This document shows positions 9,900 through 20,902 of a DNA stretch of 50,286 bases, piece after piece. Both the position numbers and the translations under genes were made by a program. The notes beneath the pieces are model-generated. The model saw only the letters and a list, made by a program, of their open reading frames with translations. It was not told the origin of the DNA and did no database searches. The stretch comes from Sulfurimonas sp. Lineage in GTDB: Bacteria > Campylobacterota > Campylobacteria > Campylobacterales > Sulfurimonadaceae. The stretch's first letter is position 1. Each line of letters begins with the position of its first letter. The stretch is taken from positions 1 to 50,286 of the forward strand of contig JAUZRZ010000068.1 of NCBI GenBank assembly GCA_030949945.1, written 5' to 3'.

Positions 9900-10877
9900 T
9901 TAACTACTCAGAAATGAGACTATCTTTTTCTCAAGCCAATACTCTGGTTTAAAAAATCCTCCCTTGCACAAAAACCTACATGTCCACCTTTATCTGTGAG
10001 ATAGAGTTCGACTTGGTCTGAGAGTTCATCTTGACTTGGGATAAGCTCAGGTGTCATAAAAGGGGTCATCTTTAGAGTGGATAATAAGTGTAGGTGTTTT
10101 TATCTCTTTTAAAAACTGTTTAGAACTACACTTTTCATAATACTCACTCCGCTGAAGCAAAGCCATGAATGGGAGCAGTATAAGCATCATCATATTTCCA
10201 AAAACTATTAAGTCCTTTAATGTCTCTGCGTTTAAAGTTCAGAAGTCTCTGCATATCATGTTTATCATACTTTTTATCTAAGGCAGATTTGAGGTCAAGA
10301 AGTAGTCTATGCTGATAGTATTTAGAGAAACCTCTATCCATACTACTTGCACAAATATCAAGCTGCATAGGTGGAGATACTGCTACAACTTTTTGCAGAA
10401 GAGATTTTTCTTTTCTTCACCAAGTAGTTTTAAAAGCATATTTGCTCCTAAAGAGTAGCCCACACCGTAGAGTGTTCTCTGGGGAGATTGATTGTGTAGA
10501 TAGTGTATAAACTCTAAAGCATCACCTGTTTCACCACTATGATACGAACGAGGGAGAAGATTTTCTTTATCTCCACATCCACGAAAATGCATCAAAACAC
10601 TATCAAAACCATTTTGAGAAAGTTCTTGCATAAGACCCTGAATATAGGGTGATTTATATGAACCTGTAAGTCCATGAAAGAGTATAACAAGGGGCGTGTT
10701 TTGTCTTGAGTTTTTTGTCTTGTGATAGTAGGTTTGCAGAAAGTCACCATCACTAAGGAGAAACTCTTTTTTTATAAATGAGAGAGGAATCTCTTTTCTA
10801 AAGAGTGTAGAGTAAACAGTTTGAATATGTCTATTTTGTAAAAGAAAGGAAGGGGAAAAATCTTTTATTATGCTCAT
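9900..10877 (-). CDS. YheT-type alpha/beta hydrolase, broken by about four indels
   Basis: Hydrolase of the YheT/EMB8 group (about 325 residues when restored). The N terminus has SPSFLLQNRHIQTVYSTLFR, typical of YheT. The nucleophile is in GVGYSLGANMLLKLLGE, the acid in HSKDDPF and the histidine in KGGHVGFCAR. Breaks lie near 10390, 10145 (codon run after FASAE), 10063 (a T-run) and 9955 (a T-run). In each case another frame continues the same family to the stop at 9900. Intact catalytic residues suggest sequencing errors rather than decay. Substrate unknown, probably an ester or lipid. It follows the RND gene in the opposite transcription order (upstream of it), so the two may share a transcript. 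Confidence 0.8.
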
Positions 10878-10922
10878 GTACTAAATTTTAGCTTAGTCAA
10901 TATAAAACGATGCTGAATAATT

Positions 10923-10949
10923 TTGCTTTAATATGGTGCAAGCTATAAT
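10923..10949 (+). promoter_or_regulatory. candidate sigma-70 promoter of nrdB
   Basis: A perfect TATAAT at 10944-10949 with a weak TTGCTT at 10923. The nrdB start codon is 31 bases downstream, after a GGAGC ribosome binding site. The poor -35 is normal for Campylobacterota. Confidence 0.55.
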
Positions 10950-10979
10950 CATAAATATAATTTTAATGGAGCTCAAAAA

Positions 10980-12002
10980 ATGGACAGAAAAAAGATTTAT
11001 AACCCAGAATCGACTGAAAATGTAAATGATAGAAAAATTTTTGGTGGTAATCCAACGGGTATCTTTGAGCTTAACAACATAAAGTATCAGTGGGCATATA
11101 ATCTTTGGGAGATGATGTTAAACAACACTTGGTTTCCTAAAGAGGTTGATATGACTCGTGATGTGAACGACTATAAAAACCTTACAGAGGCTGAAAAAAC
11201 AGCATACGACAAAGCACTCTCACAGCTTATCTTTATGGATTCACTTCAGACAAATAACATCATAGATAATGTGAATCCTTATGTGACAGCAGCAGAGGTA
11301 AACCTTATACTTGTACGCCAATCATTTGAAGAGGCATTGCATTCACAATCTTATGCAGTTATGGTTGATAGTATCTCTACAAATAGTGAAGAGATATACG
11401 ACCTATGGCGTCAAGATATGATGTTAAAAACTAAAAATGATGCAATTGCTAAGATTTATTTAGAACTTGCAAAAAACCCAAGTGAGACGAACTTTGTCAA
11501 AGCATGTTTTGCAAACCAGATACTTGAGGGTATCTACTTTTATAGTGGTTTTACTTACATCTATACACTTGCACGTTCTGGAAAGATGTTAGGTTCGGCA
11601 CAGATGATTCGTTTTATTCAACGCGATGAGGTAACACACTTAGTGCTTTTTCAAAACCTTATAAATACTCTGCGCAAAGAGAGAGCTGAACTTTTTACTC
11701 CACAACTTAAAGCAGAAGTGATAGAGATGTTTAAAGAGGCTGTTGAGCTAGAAACTGAGTGGGGACTCTACATCACACAGGGACAGATTTTAGGTCTTAC
11801 AGATGATATCGTTGCTCAATATATCAAGTTCTTAGCAGATGAGAGACTAGCAGCTGTTGGTTTTGAAAAACTTTATAATGTTGAAAATCCTATAAAATGG
11901 GTAGATGACTTTGCTAAGTTTAACGACCAAAAAACAAACTTTTTTGAGGGAACTGTAACGAACTACTCTAAGGGTAGTCTCTCTTTTGATGATGACTTCT
12001 AG
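10980..12002 (+). CDS. nrdB: class Ia ribonucleotide reductase, beta subunit
   Basis: 340-residue R2 protein supplying the tyrosyl radical for ribonucleotide reduction in the cytoplasm. Metal ligands are visible: [13 protein letters not shown] (ExxH with the radical tyrosine just after), [12 protein letters not shown] (Glu) and [10 protein letters not shown] (ExxH). Length is normal for the family. It is preceded by a good TATAAT and GGAG site. The large subunit nrdA is not in the window. The downstream carbon-nitrogen hydrolase overlaps its 3' end. Confidence 0.96.
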   Translation: MDRKKIYNPESTENVNDRKIFGGNPTGIFELNNIKYQWAYNLWEMMLNNTWFPKEVDMTRDVNDYKNLTEAEKTAYDKALSQLIFMDSLQTNNIIDNVNPYVTAAEVNLILVRQSFEEALHSQSYAVMVDSISTNSEEIYDLWRQDMMLKTKNDAIAKIYLELAKNPSETNFVKACFANQILEGIYFYSGFTYIYTLARSGKMLGSAQMIRFIQRDEVTHLVLFQNLINTLRKERAELFTPQLKAEVIEMFKEAVELETEWGLYITQGQILGLTDDIVAQYIKFLADERLAAVGFEKLYNVENPIKWVDDFAKFNDQKTNFFEGTVTNYSKGSLSFDDDF

Positions 12003-12732
12003 TAAAGATGAGCAGATACTCTGCTCGCTTCTTTTTGAGACAACACCCGACTACTCTACAAATCTGCAAACACTTCTCCAACTAATAGAACAGACTAACA
12101 CTAACACCCTTGTTTTAGCACACGAAGTTTGCCTGACTGGTTTTGACTACGAAAACTTAGAAAAAGCTACTGCGTTTAGTGAGTATGCAACTGAGGAGTT
12201 ACTTAGTGCATCTGTCGATAAAACTGTAGTTTTGAGTATGCTTGAAAAAACAGATGGTGAGATTTTCAATGTGGTAAAAGTTTTTCACAATGGAGAAGTT
12301 CTACACAAAAGAGCAAAATCACGACTCTTTAGACTCGGTAGTGAAGAGAAGTACATGAGGACTGAAGGCAGTGATGATGAGTTTGAGATTGTTGAGATAA
12401 ATGGCATCAAAATCGCAATACTACTCTGTTTTGAGCTGCGTTTTAAAGAGTTGTGGCAAAAAGCAGAGGGTGCGGATGTCATTTTACTGCCTGCTTGGTG
12501 GGGAAAAGCACGAAAAGAACATTTCAAAACACTCACACAAGCGTTAGCAGTGATAAACCAATGTTATGTGCTGGCTTCAGATGCCTTAAACGCAGAGTGC
12601 AGTGCTTTGAGTGCCATCATAACACCAAAAGGTGAAGTTGAGTTTAATGGGAATAAGCCTTGCTTAGTGAAAAGATATAATAAAAAAGATATAACTTTGA
12701 TGAGAAGATATATAGATGTAGGTATAAAGTAA
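11989..12732 (+). CDS. carbon-nitrogen hydrolase (nitrilase superfamily)
   Basis: About 247 residues. The Glu-Lys-Cys catalytic triad is present: Glu in [14 protein letters not shown], Lys in [15 protein letters not shown], and Cys in [15 protein letters not shown], followed by [13 protein letters not shown]. Amidases of this type hydrolyse small amides such as deaminated glutathione or omega-amides; the exact substrate cannot be read. ATG at 11989 or 11992 overlaps the nrdB end by about 11 to 14 bases, and pcm starts at the next base after its stop, so the genes form one transcript with nrdB. Confidence 0.85.
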   Translation: MMTSSKDEQILCSLLFETTPDYSTNLQTLLQLIEQTNTNTLVLAHEVCLTGFDYENLEKATAFSEYATEELLSASVDKTVVLSMLEKTDGEIFNVVKVFHNGEVLHKRAKSRLFRLGSEEKYMRTEGSDDEFEIVEINGIKIAILLCFELRFKELWQKAEGADVILLPAWWGKARKEHFKTLTQALAVINQCYVLASDALNAECSALSAIITPKGEVEFNGNKPCLVKRYNKKDITLMRRYIDVGIK

Positions 12733-13371
12733 TTGGATAAAATAACAGCAATAAAAACAGCACGAATGGCAGATGAAATTGAAAAAGTATTTTCACTTTC
12801 CCCAGAGATAAAAGAGGCGATAGCTAAAACAAATAGAGAAGTGTTTGTCTCAACGGGTTTTAAACATAGTGCTTATAAACTTGATGCTCTCCCAATAGCA
12901 GGAGGGCAGTATATAAGTTCTCCTCTAACAGTGGCAAAAATGACAGAGTATCTTTTTCCTCGTGGGGCTGATAGAGTTCTTGAAGTTGGTTGTGGGAGTG
13001 GGTATCAAGCAGCTGTACTCTCACATCTTTTTCGTGGTGTTTTTACGATAGAGCGCATAGAACCCTTGATGATAGAAGCGAGAAAACGTTTTAAAACTCT
13101 TAGTATTCATAACATTCACACTAGAACAGATGATGGACAAAATGGATGGATTTCGTATGCTCCTTATGATAGAATTCTATTTTCTGCTACTGCGAAAGAG
13201 ATACCAGCAAAACTTTTTGAGCAGTTGGCAGATGGTGGTATCTTAGTAGCACCGATGCAAAAAGGTGATAAGCAAGTTATAACGAGATTTATAAAAAATG
13301 GCGAAGATATTGAAGAAGAAGAGTTAGAAGATTGTGACTTTGTACCTGTTTTGGATGGTGTGCAAAAGTAA
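12733..13371 (+). CDS. pcm: protein-L-isoaspartate O-methyltransferase
   Basis: 212-residue SAM-dependent enzyme that repairs isoaspartyl residues in aged proteins. The SAM motif is RVLEVGCGSGYQAAVLSHL, followed by FTIERIEPL and the conserved post-motif region with DDGQNGW and ILFSATAKEIP. The start is TTG directly after the previous stop. The ending with acidic residues and FVPVLDGVQK is typical of the family. Confidence 0.93.
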   Translation: MDKITAIKTARMADEIEKVFSLSPEIKEAIAKTNREVFVSTGFKHSAYKLDALPIAGGQYISSPLTVAKMTEYLFPRGADRVLEVGCGSGYQAAVLSHLFRGVFTIERIEPLMIEARKRFKTLSIHNIHTRTDDGQNGWISYAPYDRILFSATAKEIPAKLFEQLADGGILVAPMQKGDKQVITRFIKNGEDIEEEELEDCDFVPVLDGVQK

Positions 13372-13385
13372 AAAACAAAGGCTTT

Positions 13386-14312
13386 ATGATGAAAAAACTG
13401 GTTTTAATCTTGCTACTCTTAGTATCTCTTTATGCAGAACATAAAGAGTATAAAGATGAGATTCGTAAAGCAGTAAGTGGAGAGGTAGAGGAAAATAAAG
13501 ATGCTCTTTTTCATAACTTAAATTATATAGAAGATATAGAGACAAAAAAAACAATATATCAATACACACACTCTTTTTTTAATATCAAAGCACACCATAC
13601 AAACTATATTTTGCCTCTTAGTGTGAGAATAAACGCAGACTACGATGACCCCACAAAAGATAGAGATACATACAGGACTGAAGTAGAGTTTCAACTCAGT
13701 GTGAAGTATGACTTTGCACCAAATCTTTTAGGATTAGGAGAGTTGTACAGTGTGGCATACACTCAGCACTCATTTTGGCAATATTATGTTGGGGATGCTT
13801 TTTTTAGAGCAAGTGATTATAATCCAGAGTTTTATATAACTTTTCCGCTTAAAACTAAATATTTAAAAGCAGTTCGTGTATCATTTGCTCACATGTCAAA
13901 TGGTTTAGGTCAACCACATGAGAGGGCTTGGAACTATGCGACTTTAAATAGCTATTTTCAATATAAAATCATCTTTACAGAGTTAAGTTTATGGGCTAGA
14001 TTTCCTGATAACTATGACTACAATCCAGCTCTTATTGATACAATGGGACATGGTCATATCAAGTTTCGTGTTCCTTATAAAAAACATTTTTTCTCTACCC
14101 TCTTTAGAAATAACTTTAAAGGAAAAGGGACAGTTGAGGCAAGTTACAGTTATCCACTTTTTGGGGAGAGTCTGTTCTTGTATGTCAAAGGTTTTATGGG
14201 CTATGGAGAGACGATGAGCTCTTATGCAGGAAATTCTGATCAAGCAGGACTTACACCACAGTACGATGATTATGTAGAAAAAATAGCGATAGGGTTTAGT
14301 TTATCAAGATAA
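13386..14312 (+). CDS. pldA: outer-membrane phospholipase A (OMPLA)
   Basis: 308-residue outer-membrane barrel with a signal peptide (KKLVLILLLLVSLYAEH). The catalytic region FAHMSNGLGQPHERAWN carries the His and Ser of the OMPLA H-x-S-N-G motif, and the Asn-containing SWN-like segment follows. The tail MGYGETMSSY...KIAIGFSLSR matches the last strands of OMPLA. It hydrolyses phospholipids in the outer leaflet when the membrane is perturbed. It starts 15 bases after pcm. Two ATGs in tandem (13386 and 13389) are possible starts. Confidence 0.9.
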   Translation: MMKKLVLILLLLVSLYAEHKEYKDEIRKAVSGEVEENKDALFHNLNYIEDIETKKTIYQYTHSFFNIKAHHTNYILPLSVRINADYDDPTKDRDTYRTEVEFQLSVKYDFAPNLLGLGELYSVAYTQHSFWQYYVGDAFFRASDYNPEFYITFPLKTKYLKAVRVSFAHMSNGLGQPHERAWNYATLNSYFQYKIIFTELSLWARFPDNYDYNPALIDTMGHGHIKFRVPYKKHFFSTLFRNNFKGKGTVEASYSYPLFGESLFLYVKGFMGYGETMSSYAGNSDQAGLTPQYDDYVEKIAIGFSLSR

Positions 14313-14366
14313 ATTATAAGCTTTTTATAGTAACATCAGATAGCATGAGAAGATGAAAAAATATCA

Positions 14367-16217
14367 TTAAGTATCTTTAAATTTTATAGTATAAAAAAAT
14401 CCATTTATACTAGAACACTCCATACTTGCATCTAATTGATAGTTAGAGAGTGATTCGATGAGTTTAAATCCAAAATTCTTTTTGAGTGTAGAGATTTTAG
14501 TACCTGCTCCATTATCGGATATTTTTAACATCACATTATTTTCATCATCTTTACTCATTTGAATTGTGATTTTCATATCCCCCTCATCTACATCATTAAA
14601 GGCATGTTTGAAACTATTTGTGATGATTTCATTTATGATAAGACCTAATGGCACAGCACTTTGAAGTGTTAACATCATATTTTTGCACTCTATATCAAAC
14701 TCTACTTTTTTGGTGTTCAAAGAGACTCGTACATAATTTGTAAGTTCAAACAGATACTGCTCAAAGTCAACAGCTTCTAAATTTGCTGAGTTGTAAAGCT
14801 TCTCGTGAATAATTCCCATAGAACTAATAGTTTGAATTGAGTGTTGTAAAACCTCTTGTGCCTTTTTGTCTTGAACATTTTTGGACTGCATATGTAAAAT
14901 GCCAGACATCATTTGCAGGTTGTTCTTTACTCTGTGAAATAGTTCTTTATGAAGAATATTTTTATTGTTTATCTCTTTTGAGAGCTGAATATTATTATCG
15001 TTGATAGTTTGCGTTCTTTGTCTTACTGTCTCTTCTAACGCCTCATTAAAAAGTCTAAGCTCCTGTTCTTTTTTACTAAGTTTAACAAAGACAATATTGT
15101 ATCTATAAGCAAGGGCGATAGAGAATAGGGATAGCTCAATAAATGCCCCAATCTGAGTTCCATAAAGAGTAAAAAAGTTTATCGGAAGAAATCCTAGAAA
15201 AGAGAACTCGGTTAGTAAGCTACCAAACAATAAGAAACCCCATGCAATAACAAAAAATCTAGAAGATGCAGTATTGTTTTTTATGAGGATATAAACTCCA
15301 CATAGAAAAAGGGAGCTAACGCTAAGGATAGAGAGCAGTGTGACTACCTTTGCCATAATTTCATAGGCTAAGATGAAGTTTAGTCCTAAAAGAGCGAGAA
15401 ACAAGTACATCAGTATCCTAAGATACCCATATAGTCTAGGATAATTATTTTTAATACTTAAAAAGGAGGTGCTAAAGATGATGGCACTAATGTTTGCTAA
15501 AATCATTGTTGATAAAAAGAAGTACAAGTTTATCTCTGGTTTGTTAGGATATAGGTACTCAAATGCCAGACCATTTATGCTCAGTTGAGTAAAAATATAG
15601 AAAAAATGAAAGATAACATAGTAAAGATATACTCTCTCTTTTATCATGAAAAAAAGTATCATATTGTAGATAAGCATAATCAAAACAGCACCATAGTAAA
15701 ACCCAAGTATCATAGCATGCTCTTTGGAGCTTTTTACATACTCATCTTTTGACATAAAGTTCATCTTTAGGTTTAATGGTCCTTGTGAACTAATACCTAT
15801 TATAAACTCTTTTGAGGAGAATTCTTGAAGTTTATAGGGGATGACAAAGGTATTTGACTCCTCTTTTCTTGTGTCAAAGTTTGTAAGATCACCCGTTAAG
15901 TAACTCTGTATTAGTTTTTCATCTTTATATTCTAACACTTCAATATAGTCTAAAAGAGGATAGGGAAACTCTATGATGTTTGATTGGGTTGTATCTGTTT
16001 TGTTTGTGAACTTTAAGTGAATCCAAACAGTACTAGAAACAAATCCAAAAGCATTATTATCATCAGAGAGTGGAGAAAAAACATCTCTGAAGTTATAAAC
16101 ATTTTGAGAAGTAACTGCACTCTCTTTATCAATAAAAAATGATTTTTCTATCTTAGTTTCCCCATGAAGAGAGACTTGTAGTAGAAGTGAAAATAAAAAG
16201 TAGTAAATCTTTTTCAA
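14367..16217 (-). CDS. 7TMR-DISM sensor histidine kinase (HisKA_2 type)
   Basis: 616 residues: signal peptide, an extracellular DISMED2 carbohydrate-binding-like domain (about 25 to 165), seven membrane helices (about 175 to 380), a short coiled coil, then a HisKA_2 dimerisation domain with the phospho-acceptor in LHKELFHRVKNNLQMMSGIL and an ATPase domain with IINEIITNSFKHAF and ISDNGAGTKIS. It overlaps the upstream response-regulator gene by four bases, so the two are a cognate pair. The sensor domain suggests recognition of a periplasmic ligand. It is convergent with pldA. Confidence 0.9.
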   Translation of the reverse strand: MKKIYYFLFSLLLQVSLHGETKIEKSFFIDKESAVTSQNVYNFRDVFSPLSDDNNAFGFVSSTVWIHLKFTNKTDTTQSNIIEFPYPLLDYIEVLEYKDEKLIQSYLTGDLTNFDTRKEESNTFVIPYKLQEFSSKEFIIGISSQGPLNLKMNFMSKDEYVKSSKEHAMILGFYYGAVLIMLIYNMILFFMIKERVYLYYVIFHFFYIFTQLSINGLAFEYLYPNKPEINLYFFLSTMILANISAIIFSTSFLSIKNNYPRLYGYLRILMYLFLALLGLNFILAYEIMAKVVTLLSILSVSSLFLCGVYILIKNNTASSRFFVIAWGFLLFGSLLTEFSFLGFLPINFFTLYGTQIGAFIELSLFSIALAYRYNIVFVKLSKKEQELRLFNEALEETVRQRTQTINDNNIQLSKEINNKNILHKELFHRVKNNLQMMSGILHMQSKNVQDKKAQEVLQHSIQTISSMGIIHEKLYNSANLEAVDFEQYLFELTNYVRVSLNTKKVEFDIECKNMMLTLQSAVPLGLIINEIITNSFKHAFNDVDEGDMKITIQMSKDDENNVMLKISDNGAGTKISTLKKNFGFKLIESLSNYQLDASMECSSINGFFYTIKFKDT

Positions 16218-16915
16218 TCTTTTTCTTTTTGTAAAGAGTATCCAACACCCCTTATATTTTCAAGAACAAGGGGGATGATTTTATTCCTAATTCGAAGGAT
16301 AGTCTCTCGTAGAGTTGAGTCTGTAACATTTTTATCCCCCCATACACAGGTGCGAATTATATCAGCAGAGAGGACACATCCATAATTTGAACAGAAGAGA
16401 AAAAGGAGATTAGATTCATTTTTAGAGAGAGAAATTTGATTCTCTTTAAAATAAATGGTTTGTGTTTTTAGGTTATATGTATATTCAAATCCTAGGTCTA
16501 TTTTAGAAGGATTTAAGGAGTGTTTTTCACTTTTCTTTTGCTCTTTGGAGATTCTAGCTATTGCAACATTGAGAACAGCTTCGATATGACTACGGTTAAA
16601 TGGTTTGACTAAAAAACCATAAATATTAGTGAGACTTGCATCTTTGATAGTCTGAGAATCACCAAATGCAGTTATGAAAACAATGGGAATCTCTTTTATC
16701 TCATTGAGTTGTATTGCTAGTTGTATGCCATCTGTTGAACCTTTGATGTTGATGTCCATCAAAACGAGGTCACAAGGTTTTGAAGTGAAAATCTCTATCG
16801 CATCTTCTGCAGATTTAGCTATACCAATAACATTATGCCCAAAAGCAAGAACCAAGTCTGAAATAAATTCAGCATTTATCCACTCATCCTCAACTATTAA
16901 AATATTGTTTATCAT
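16214..16915 (-). CDS. OmpR-family response regulator
   Basis: 233 residues from the chosen ATG (MINNILIVEDEW); an ATG 15 codons earlier is possible but lies before the natural REC start. The receiver domain has the acidic pocket in IVEDEW, the phospho-acceptor in LVLMDINIKGSTDG, and VKPFNRSHIEAVL. The C terminus is a winged helix ending NIRGVGYSLQ. Operon partner of the 7TMR-DISM kinase. The start of the divergent subtilase operon is only 100 bases away, with CTAACA repeats between the two. Confidence 0.92.
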   Translation of the reverse strand: MINNILIVEDEWINAEFISDLVLAFGHNVIGIAKSAEDAIEIFTSKPCDLVLMDINIKGSTDGIQLAIQLNEIKEIPIVFITAFGDSQTIKDASLTNIYGFLVKPFNRSHIEAVLNVAIARISKEQKKSEKHSLNPSKIDLGFEYTYNLKTQTIYFKENQISLSKNESNLLFLFCSNYGCVLSADIIRTCVWGDKNVTDSTLRETILRIRNKIIPLVLENIRGVGYSLQKEKD

Positions 16916-16949
16916 AAATGCATTATACATTAAATTTCTAATGCTAAAT

Positions 16950-16981
16950 CTAACAGCCATCTAACACTGGTATGCTAACAT
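16950..16981 (+). promoter_or_regulatory. CTAACA direct-repeat promoter of the subtilase operon
   Basis: CTAACA at 16950 and again at 16961 (N5 spacer, 11-bp period), with a third copy at 16975. A -10-like TAACAT lies at 16976-16981, 26 bp after the first repeat, the same distance as at 1096 and 28748. The subtilase start is at 17015 after AAGGAAAA. Promoter function is inferred. Confidence 0.5.
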
Positions 16982-17014
16982 TTTGTTTAGTAAAGATTAA
17001 AATAAGGAAAAAAG

Positions 17015-20000
17015 ATGAAATATAAATCGAAGTTATCAAAAACTGCTTTGTTTCTAGGTATTATGACCACTATAACTTTTAGTGCTTGTAGTTCAGGCGA
17101 CGGAAATACCGTGACAGGAATACTTGCAGATGGGGCGATAGAGAATGCACGATACGAGTGTAGTACGACAACAGGCTTTACAAATGTAAAGGGTGAGTTT
17201 ACTTGTCCTGTAGGAAGTCCTGTGGATTTTTACTATGGAAACATAAAACTTGGTGGTGTAGCAACACTGCCATCAGATAATATAGTTTTAATTCAAGATA
17301 TCTTAGGTGTACCACGTGAAGATGTAAACAATACTCTAGTAACTAGACTAGCAGTGTTTTTGCAATCCTTAGATAATGATTCTAATCATACTAATGGTAT
17401 ATATTTAGATCCTGCTTTAATAACTGAATCTGTTCCAAGTGCAGTAGATTTTAAATCTTTTGACGATTTAAAGATAACTGACATCTTTGATAAAGCAAAA
17501 TTAATAAAGACTACTCTTGTTAAGGTCGCAGATATAGATGCTCAAGCGAACCTACAAACAACTACAGATAATGTTCTTAATTTTCAAAATATAAATGGTG
17601 ACACACAAGCTCTTAGCAGCTCCAAGTATCGCAAACGCTACAGCGGTTTCAGGAACAACTGGTACAGCTATCACAAGCACAAGCTTCACAAACTCAGGAG
17701 GAGCAATTGCTTCATGTAGTGTAACACCTGCTTTACCAACTGGATTGACTTTAGCAAATGATTGTACTATTTCAGGAACACCTACGGCAGTACAAACAGC
17801 TACAACGCATACTGTAACTGCTACAAATAAAACAGGAACTAATACAGCGACAGTTAGTATTGCAGTTGTGCAAGCTCTCGTAGCTCCAAGTATTGCAAAC
17901 GCTACAGCGGTTTCAGGAACAACTGGTACAGCTATCACAAGCACAAGCTTTACAAACTCAGGAGGAGCAATTGCTTCATGTAGTGTAGCACCTGCTTTAC
18001 CAACTGGATTGACTTTAGCAAATGATTGTACTATTTCAGGAACACCTACAGCAGCTACAAACAGCTACAACGCATACTGTAACTGCTACAAATAAAGCAG
18101 GAACTAATACAGCGACAGTTAGCATTGCAGTTGTGCAAGCTCTCTTAGCTCCAAGTATTGTAAACGCTACAGCGGTTTCAGGAACAACTGGTACAGCTAT
18201 CGTCAAGCACAAGCTTCACAAACTACAGGAGGAGCTATTGCTTCATGTAGTGTAGCACCTGCTTCTACTCTCAACTGGATTGGCTTTTAGCAAATGATTT
18301 GTACTATTTCAGGGAACACCTACAAAGCAGCTACAAACAGCTACAACGCATACTGTAACTGCTGCTAAATAAAGCAGGAAGGAACTAACACAGCGACAGT
18401 TAGCATTGCAGTTGCACAAGCTCTCAGTGCAGCACCTGGGCATCGCAAACGCTGCTACAGCGGATTTCTCAGGAACAACTGGTACAGCTTACTCAAGCAC
18501 AAGCTTCACAAACTCAGGAGGAGCAATTGCTTCATGTAGTGCGTAGCACCTACTTTACCAACTGGATTGACTTTAGCAAATGATTGTACTATTTCAGGAA
18601 CACCTACAGCAGTACAAATAGCTACAACGCATACTGTAACTGCTACAAATAAAATAGGAACTAATAGAGCGACAGTTAAGTATTACAGTTGCACAAGCTT
18701 TAGCAGCACCAAGTCTTTCACCTGGTGCGACAGCTGTCAGGAATAGTAGGCACTGCTATCACAAAGCATAACCTTCGCAAATAGTGGAGGAGCAATTGCT
18801 TCATGTCAGGTAAAAGGTTTACCAGCAGGATTGACTTTAGCGAATGATTGTAGTATCACAGGAACACCGACTACAGCACAAATACAGTCATTGTGTTATG
18901 TACTTGCAACTAATACAGCAGGACGTAGTATAGAGAAAGTTCTTATTACAATTAACAATGCTCTAGTAGCCCCAAGTATCGCAAATGCTACAGCGATTTC
19001 AGGAACAACTGGTACAGCTATCACAAGCACAAGCTTCACAAACTCAGGAGGAGCAATTGCTTCATGTAGTGTAGCACCTGCTTTACCAACTGGATTGACT
19101 TTAGCAAATGATTGTACTATTTCAGGAACACCTACAGCAGCACAAACAGCTACAACGCATACTGTAACTGCTACAAATACAAACAGGAACTAATACAGCG
19201 ACAGTTAGTATTACAGTTGCACAGGGTGCTTTTGTTGCAAATGATCCTTTATTAGCAGATCAGTGGTACATTGAAAATACTGGGACAGCACCTAAGTCAT
19301 GGGGAAGATTAAAAGACCTTACTACCGGTGCTGATTTACGAGTGAAAGGTGCTTGGGCTCAAAATGCTTTAGGAAATGGTATAGTCGTTACTGTTGCAGA
19401 TGATGGGGTTGATTTTACACATTCTGACCTTACAACTAAACAAGAAGGCTCATACATCTCTACAGACTCTTTCTACTGCTGCTATAAATGCTAATGACCA
19501 TGGTACAGCTTGTGCAGGGATTATCGCTGGGCTCTCTGACAACAATGGTATTGTAGGTATTGCACCTCATGGCAACATTGGTTTCACATAAGATTTTATC
19601 TGGAGATGATTTAGGTAGTGCATAACAACATATCAAAAAATATTAGACGATAATATCTCTCAAGTCTCTAATCATAGTTATGGTCCAAATGATGATGGTG
19701 TACTCTATACACAAGCTACTGCGGATTATGATGCTATTAAAAGTTTAGTAACAAACTCAAACAATGGCAAAGGGCATGTACTTCTCTTTGCTGCAGGTAA
19801 TGGACGCTCGTATATACCAAAAGATTATCTACCGAGTGAATTAAATGCAGGCTATTCTCAATATGATGCAAATGAGACAATTCGTAAAAATCTTGGAGAT
19901 TATGCTGGCTTAGATATGAGTCAAAATAATCCTTATGTATTTTGTATCTCAGGTTTTGATGCAAATGATAAAGATGTAACGTATGCGGAGGCTGGTCCTT

Positions 20001-20899
20001 CTGTTTTAGTAGCTGGCGCAACTGGAGATAGTGCACCTGAACCATCAGGAACTCTTAATTCTGATGGAAGCAATACTGGAATATATCAAGATGAAAATGC
20101 AACTAAAAAACCAGCACCAGCCATGGCTACAACAGGTCGAGCAGGTGTCTCTTATGTCTCTAATTCATCTTTTAGAGATGGTGGTATTGATGAACCAGCT
20201 GGATTTAATATGGCGTTTAATGGTACTTCTGCGGCTACTCCATCTGTAACTGGTGTTGTAGCTCTCATCCGTTCTGCTAATCCTGCATTGACATGGCGTG
20301 ATGTTCGATGGATCTTAGCTAAAACAGCTCGTAAGATTCAAGTAGATGCTAACATTACGAACAAAGCAACAGGACAGCCTTCAACAGGAATCTATGGAAA
20401 ACCAATTTGGTCAACTACAGGTAATGCTACCTTTGGAAAGTACAGTCACTACTTTGGTTATGGTGCTGCTGATGCAAATGCATCTGTAGCATTGGCTAAA
20501 AGTTCTAGCTATTCACTTCTTCCAGCTATGCAAGAGTGTACAATTAGCTGTAACTAATAATGTAGGAAATACATCATCAGTAACAGGATGTCCTGCAACT
20601 GTTGAATTCGTTCAAGTTAAATTTCAAGTAGCTCAAGATGTAAACATAAGTGCAGTAGAGTTTGATTTACAAAAAGGAACTGATACTGGGAAAATTGCTC
20701 ATTTGATTGTACCTACTACTTGTTCAAATGCTAATGGTTGTCTTATTAGTGCTACTAACTACTAGCAAACACAGGAACAGTTGCGTTCTTAGGAGATAGC
20801 TTATCTACTAACGAGAAATTTACATTTACAACAAATAATCCAAGTGTTGTTGCCCAATCGGTTACAATATTTGGACATACTATTCCAGGAGGAATTTAA
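17015..20899 (+). CDS. secreted lipoprotein subtilase (S8, kexin-like) with Ig-like repeats; multiple frameshifts
   Basis: A restored frame would give about 1290 residues. An N-terminal lipoprotein signal (TITFSACSSGDGN) is followed by the common ILADGAIENARYEC / KGEFTCPVGSPV lipoprotein domain (to about 190), then six Ig-like (He_PIG) repeats of 88 residues, then a subtilase domain: Asp in VTVADDGVDFTHSDL, His in NDHGTACAGIIAGL, Asn in LLFAAGNGRSY, and Ser in FNGTSAATPSVTGVVALIR. The DDG and HGTACAG motifs resemble proprotein convertases, and the last 110 residues look like a P-domain. Breaks occur around 17600, 18050, 18200-18450, 18670-18780, 19185, 19465, 19590, 20540 and 20760. All catalytic residues survive. 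It probably acts outside or on the cell surface. Confidence 0.82.
17606..19222 (+). repeat. six tandem 264-bp repeats encoding Ig-like (He_PIG) domains
   Basis: Units begin near 17606, 17871, 18136, 18418, 18697 and 18957, with a basic period of 264 bp (88 codons). Units 1, 2, 3 and 6 are nearly identical, unit 5 is clearly diverged (SLSPGAT-like start), and unit 4 is full of stuttered insertions. Each unit codes for a PALPTGLTLANDCTISGTPT core typical of He_PIG domains. Confidence 0.9.
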
Positions 20900-20902
20900 A
20901 CA

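Noticed and set aside
9900..10877. YheT-type hydrolase as a true pseudogene
   Set aside because: All catalytic residues remain and the breaks resemble the indels in essential genes such as dnaG, so sequence error is more likely.
12094..12107. CTAACACTAACA in the carbon-nitrogen hydrolase gene
   Set aside because: The period is 6 bp, not 11, and it is inside a coding region where it encodes Thr-Asn residues.
17606..19222. Tandem repeats as a CRISPR array
   Set aside because: The units are 264 bp, have no unique spacers and encode Ig-like domains.
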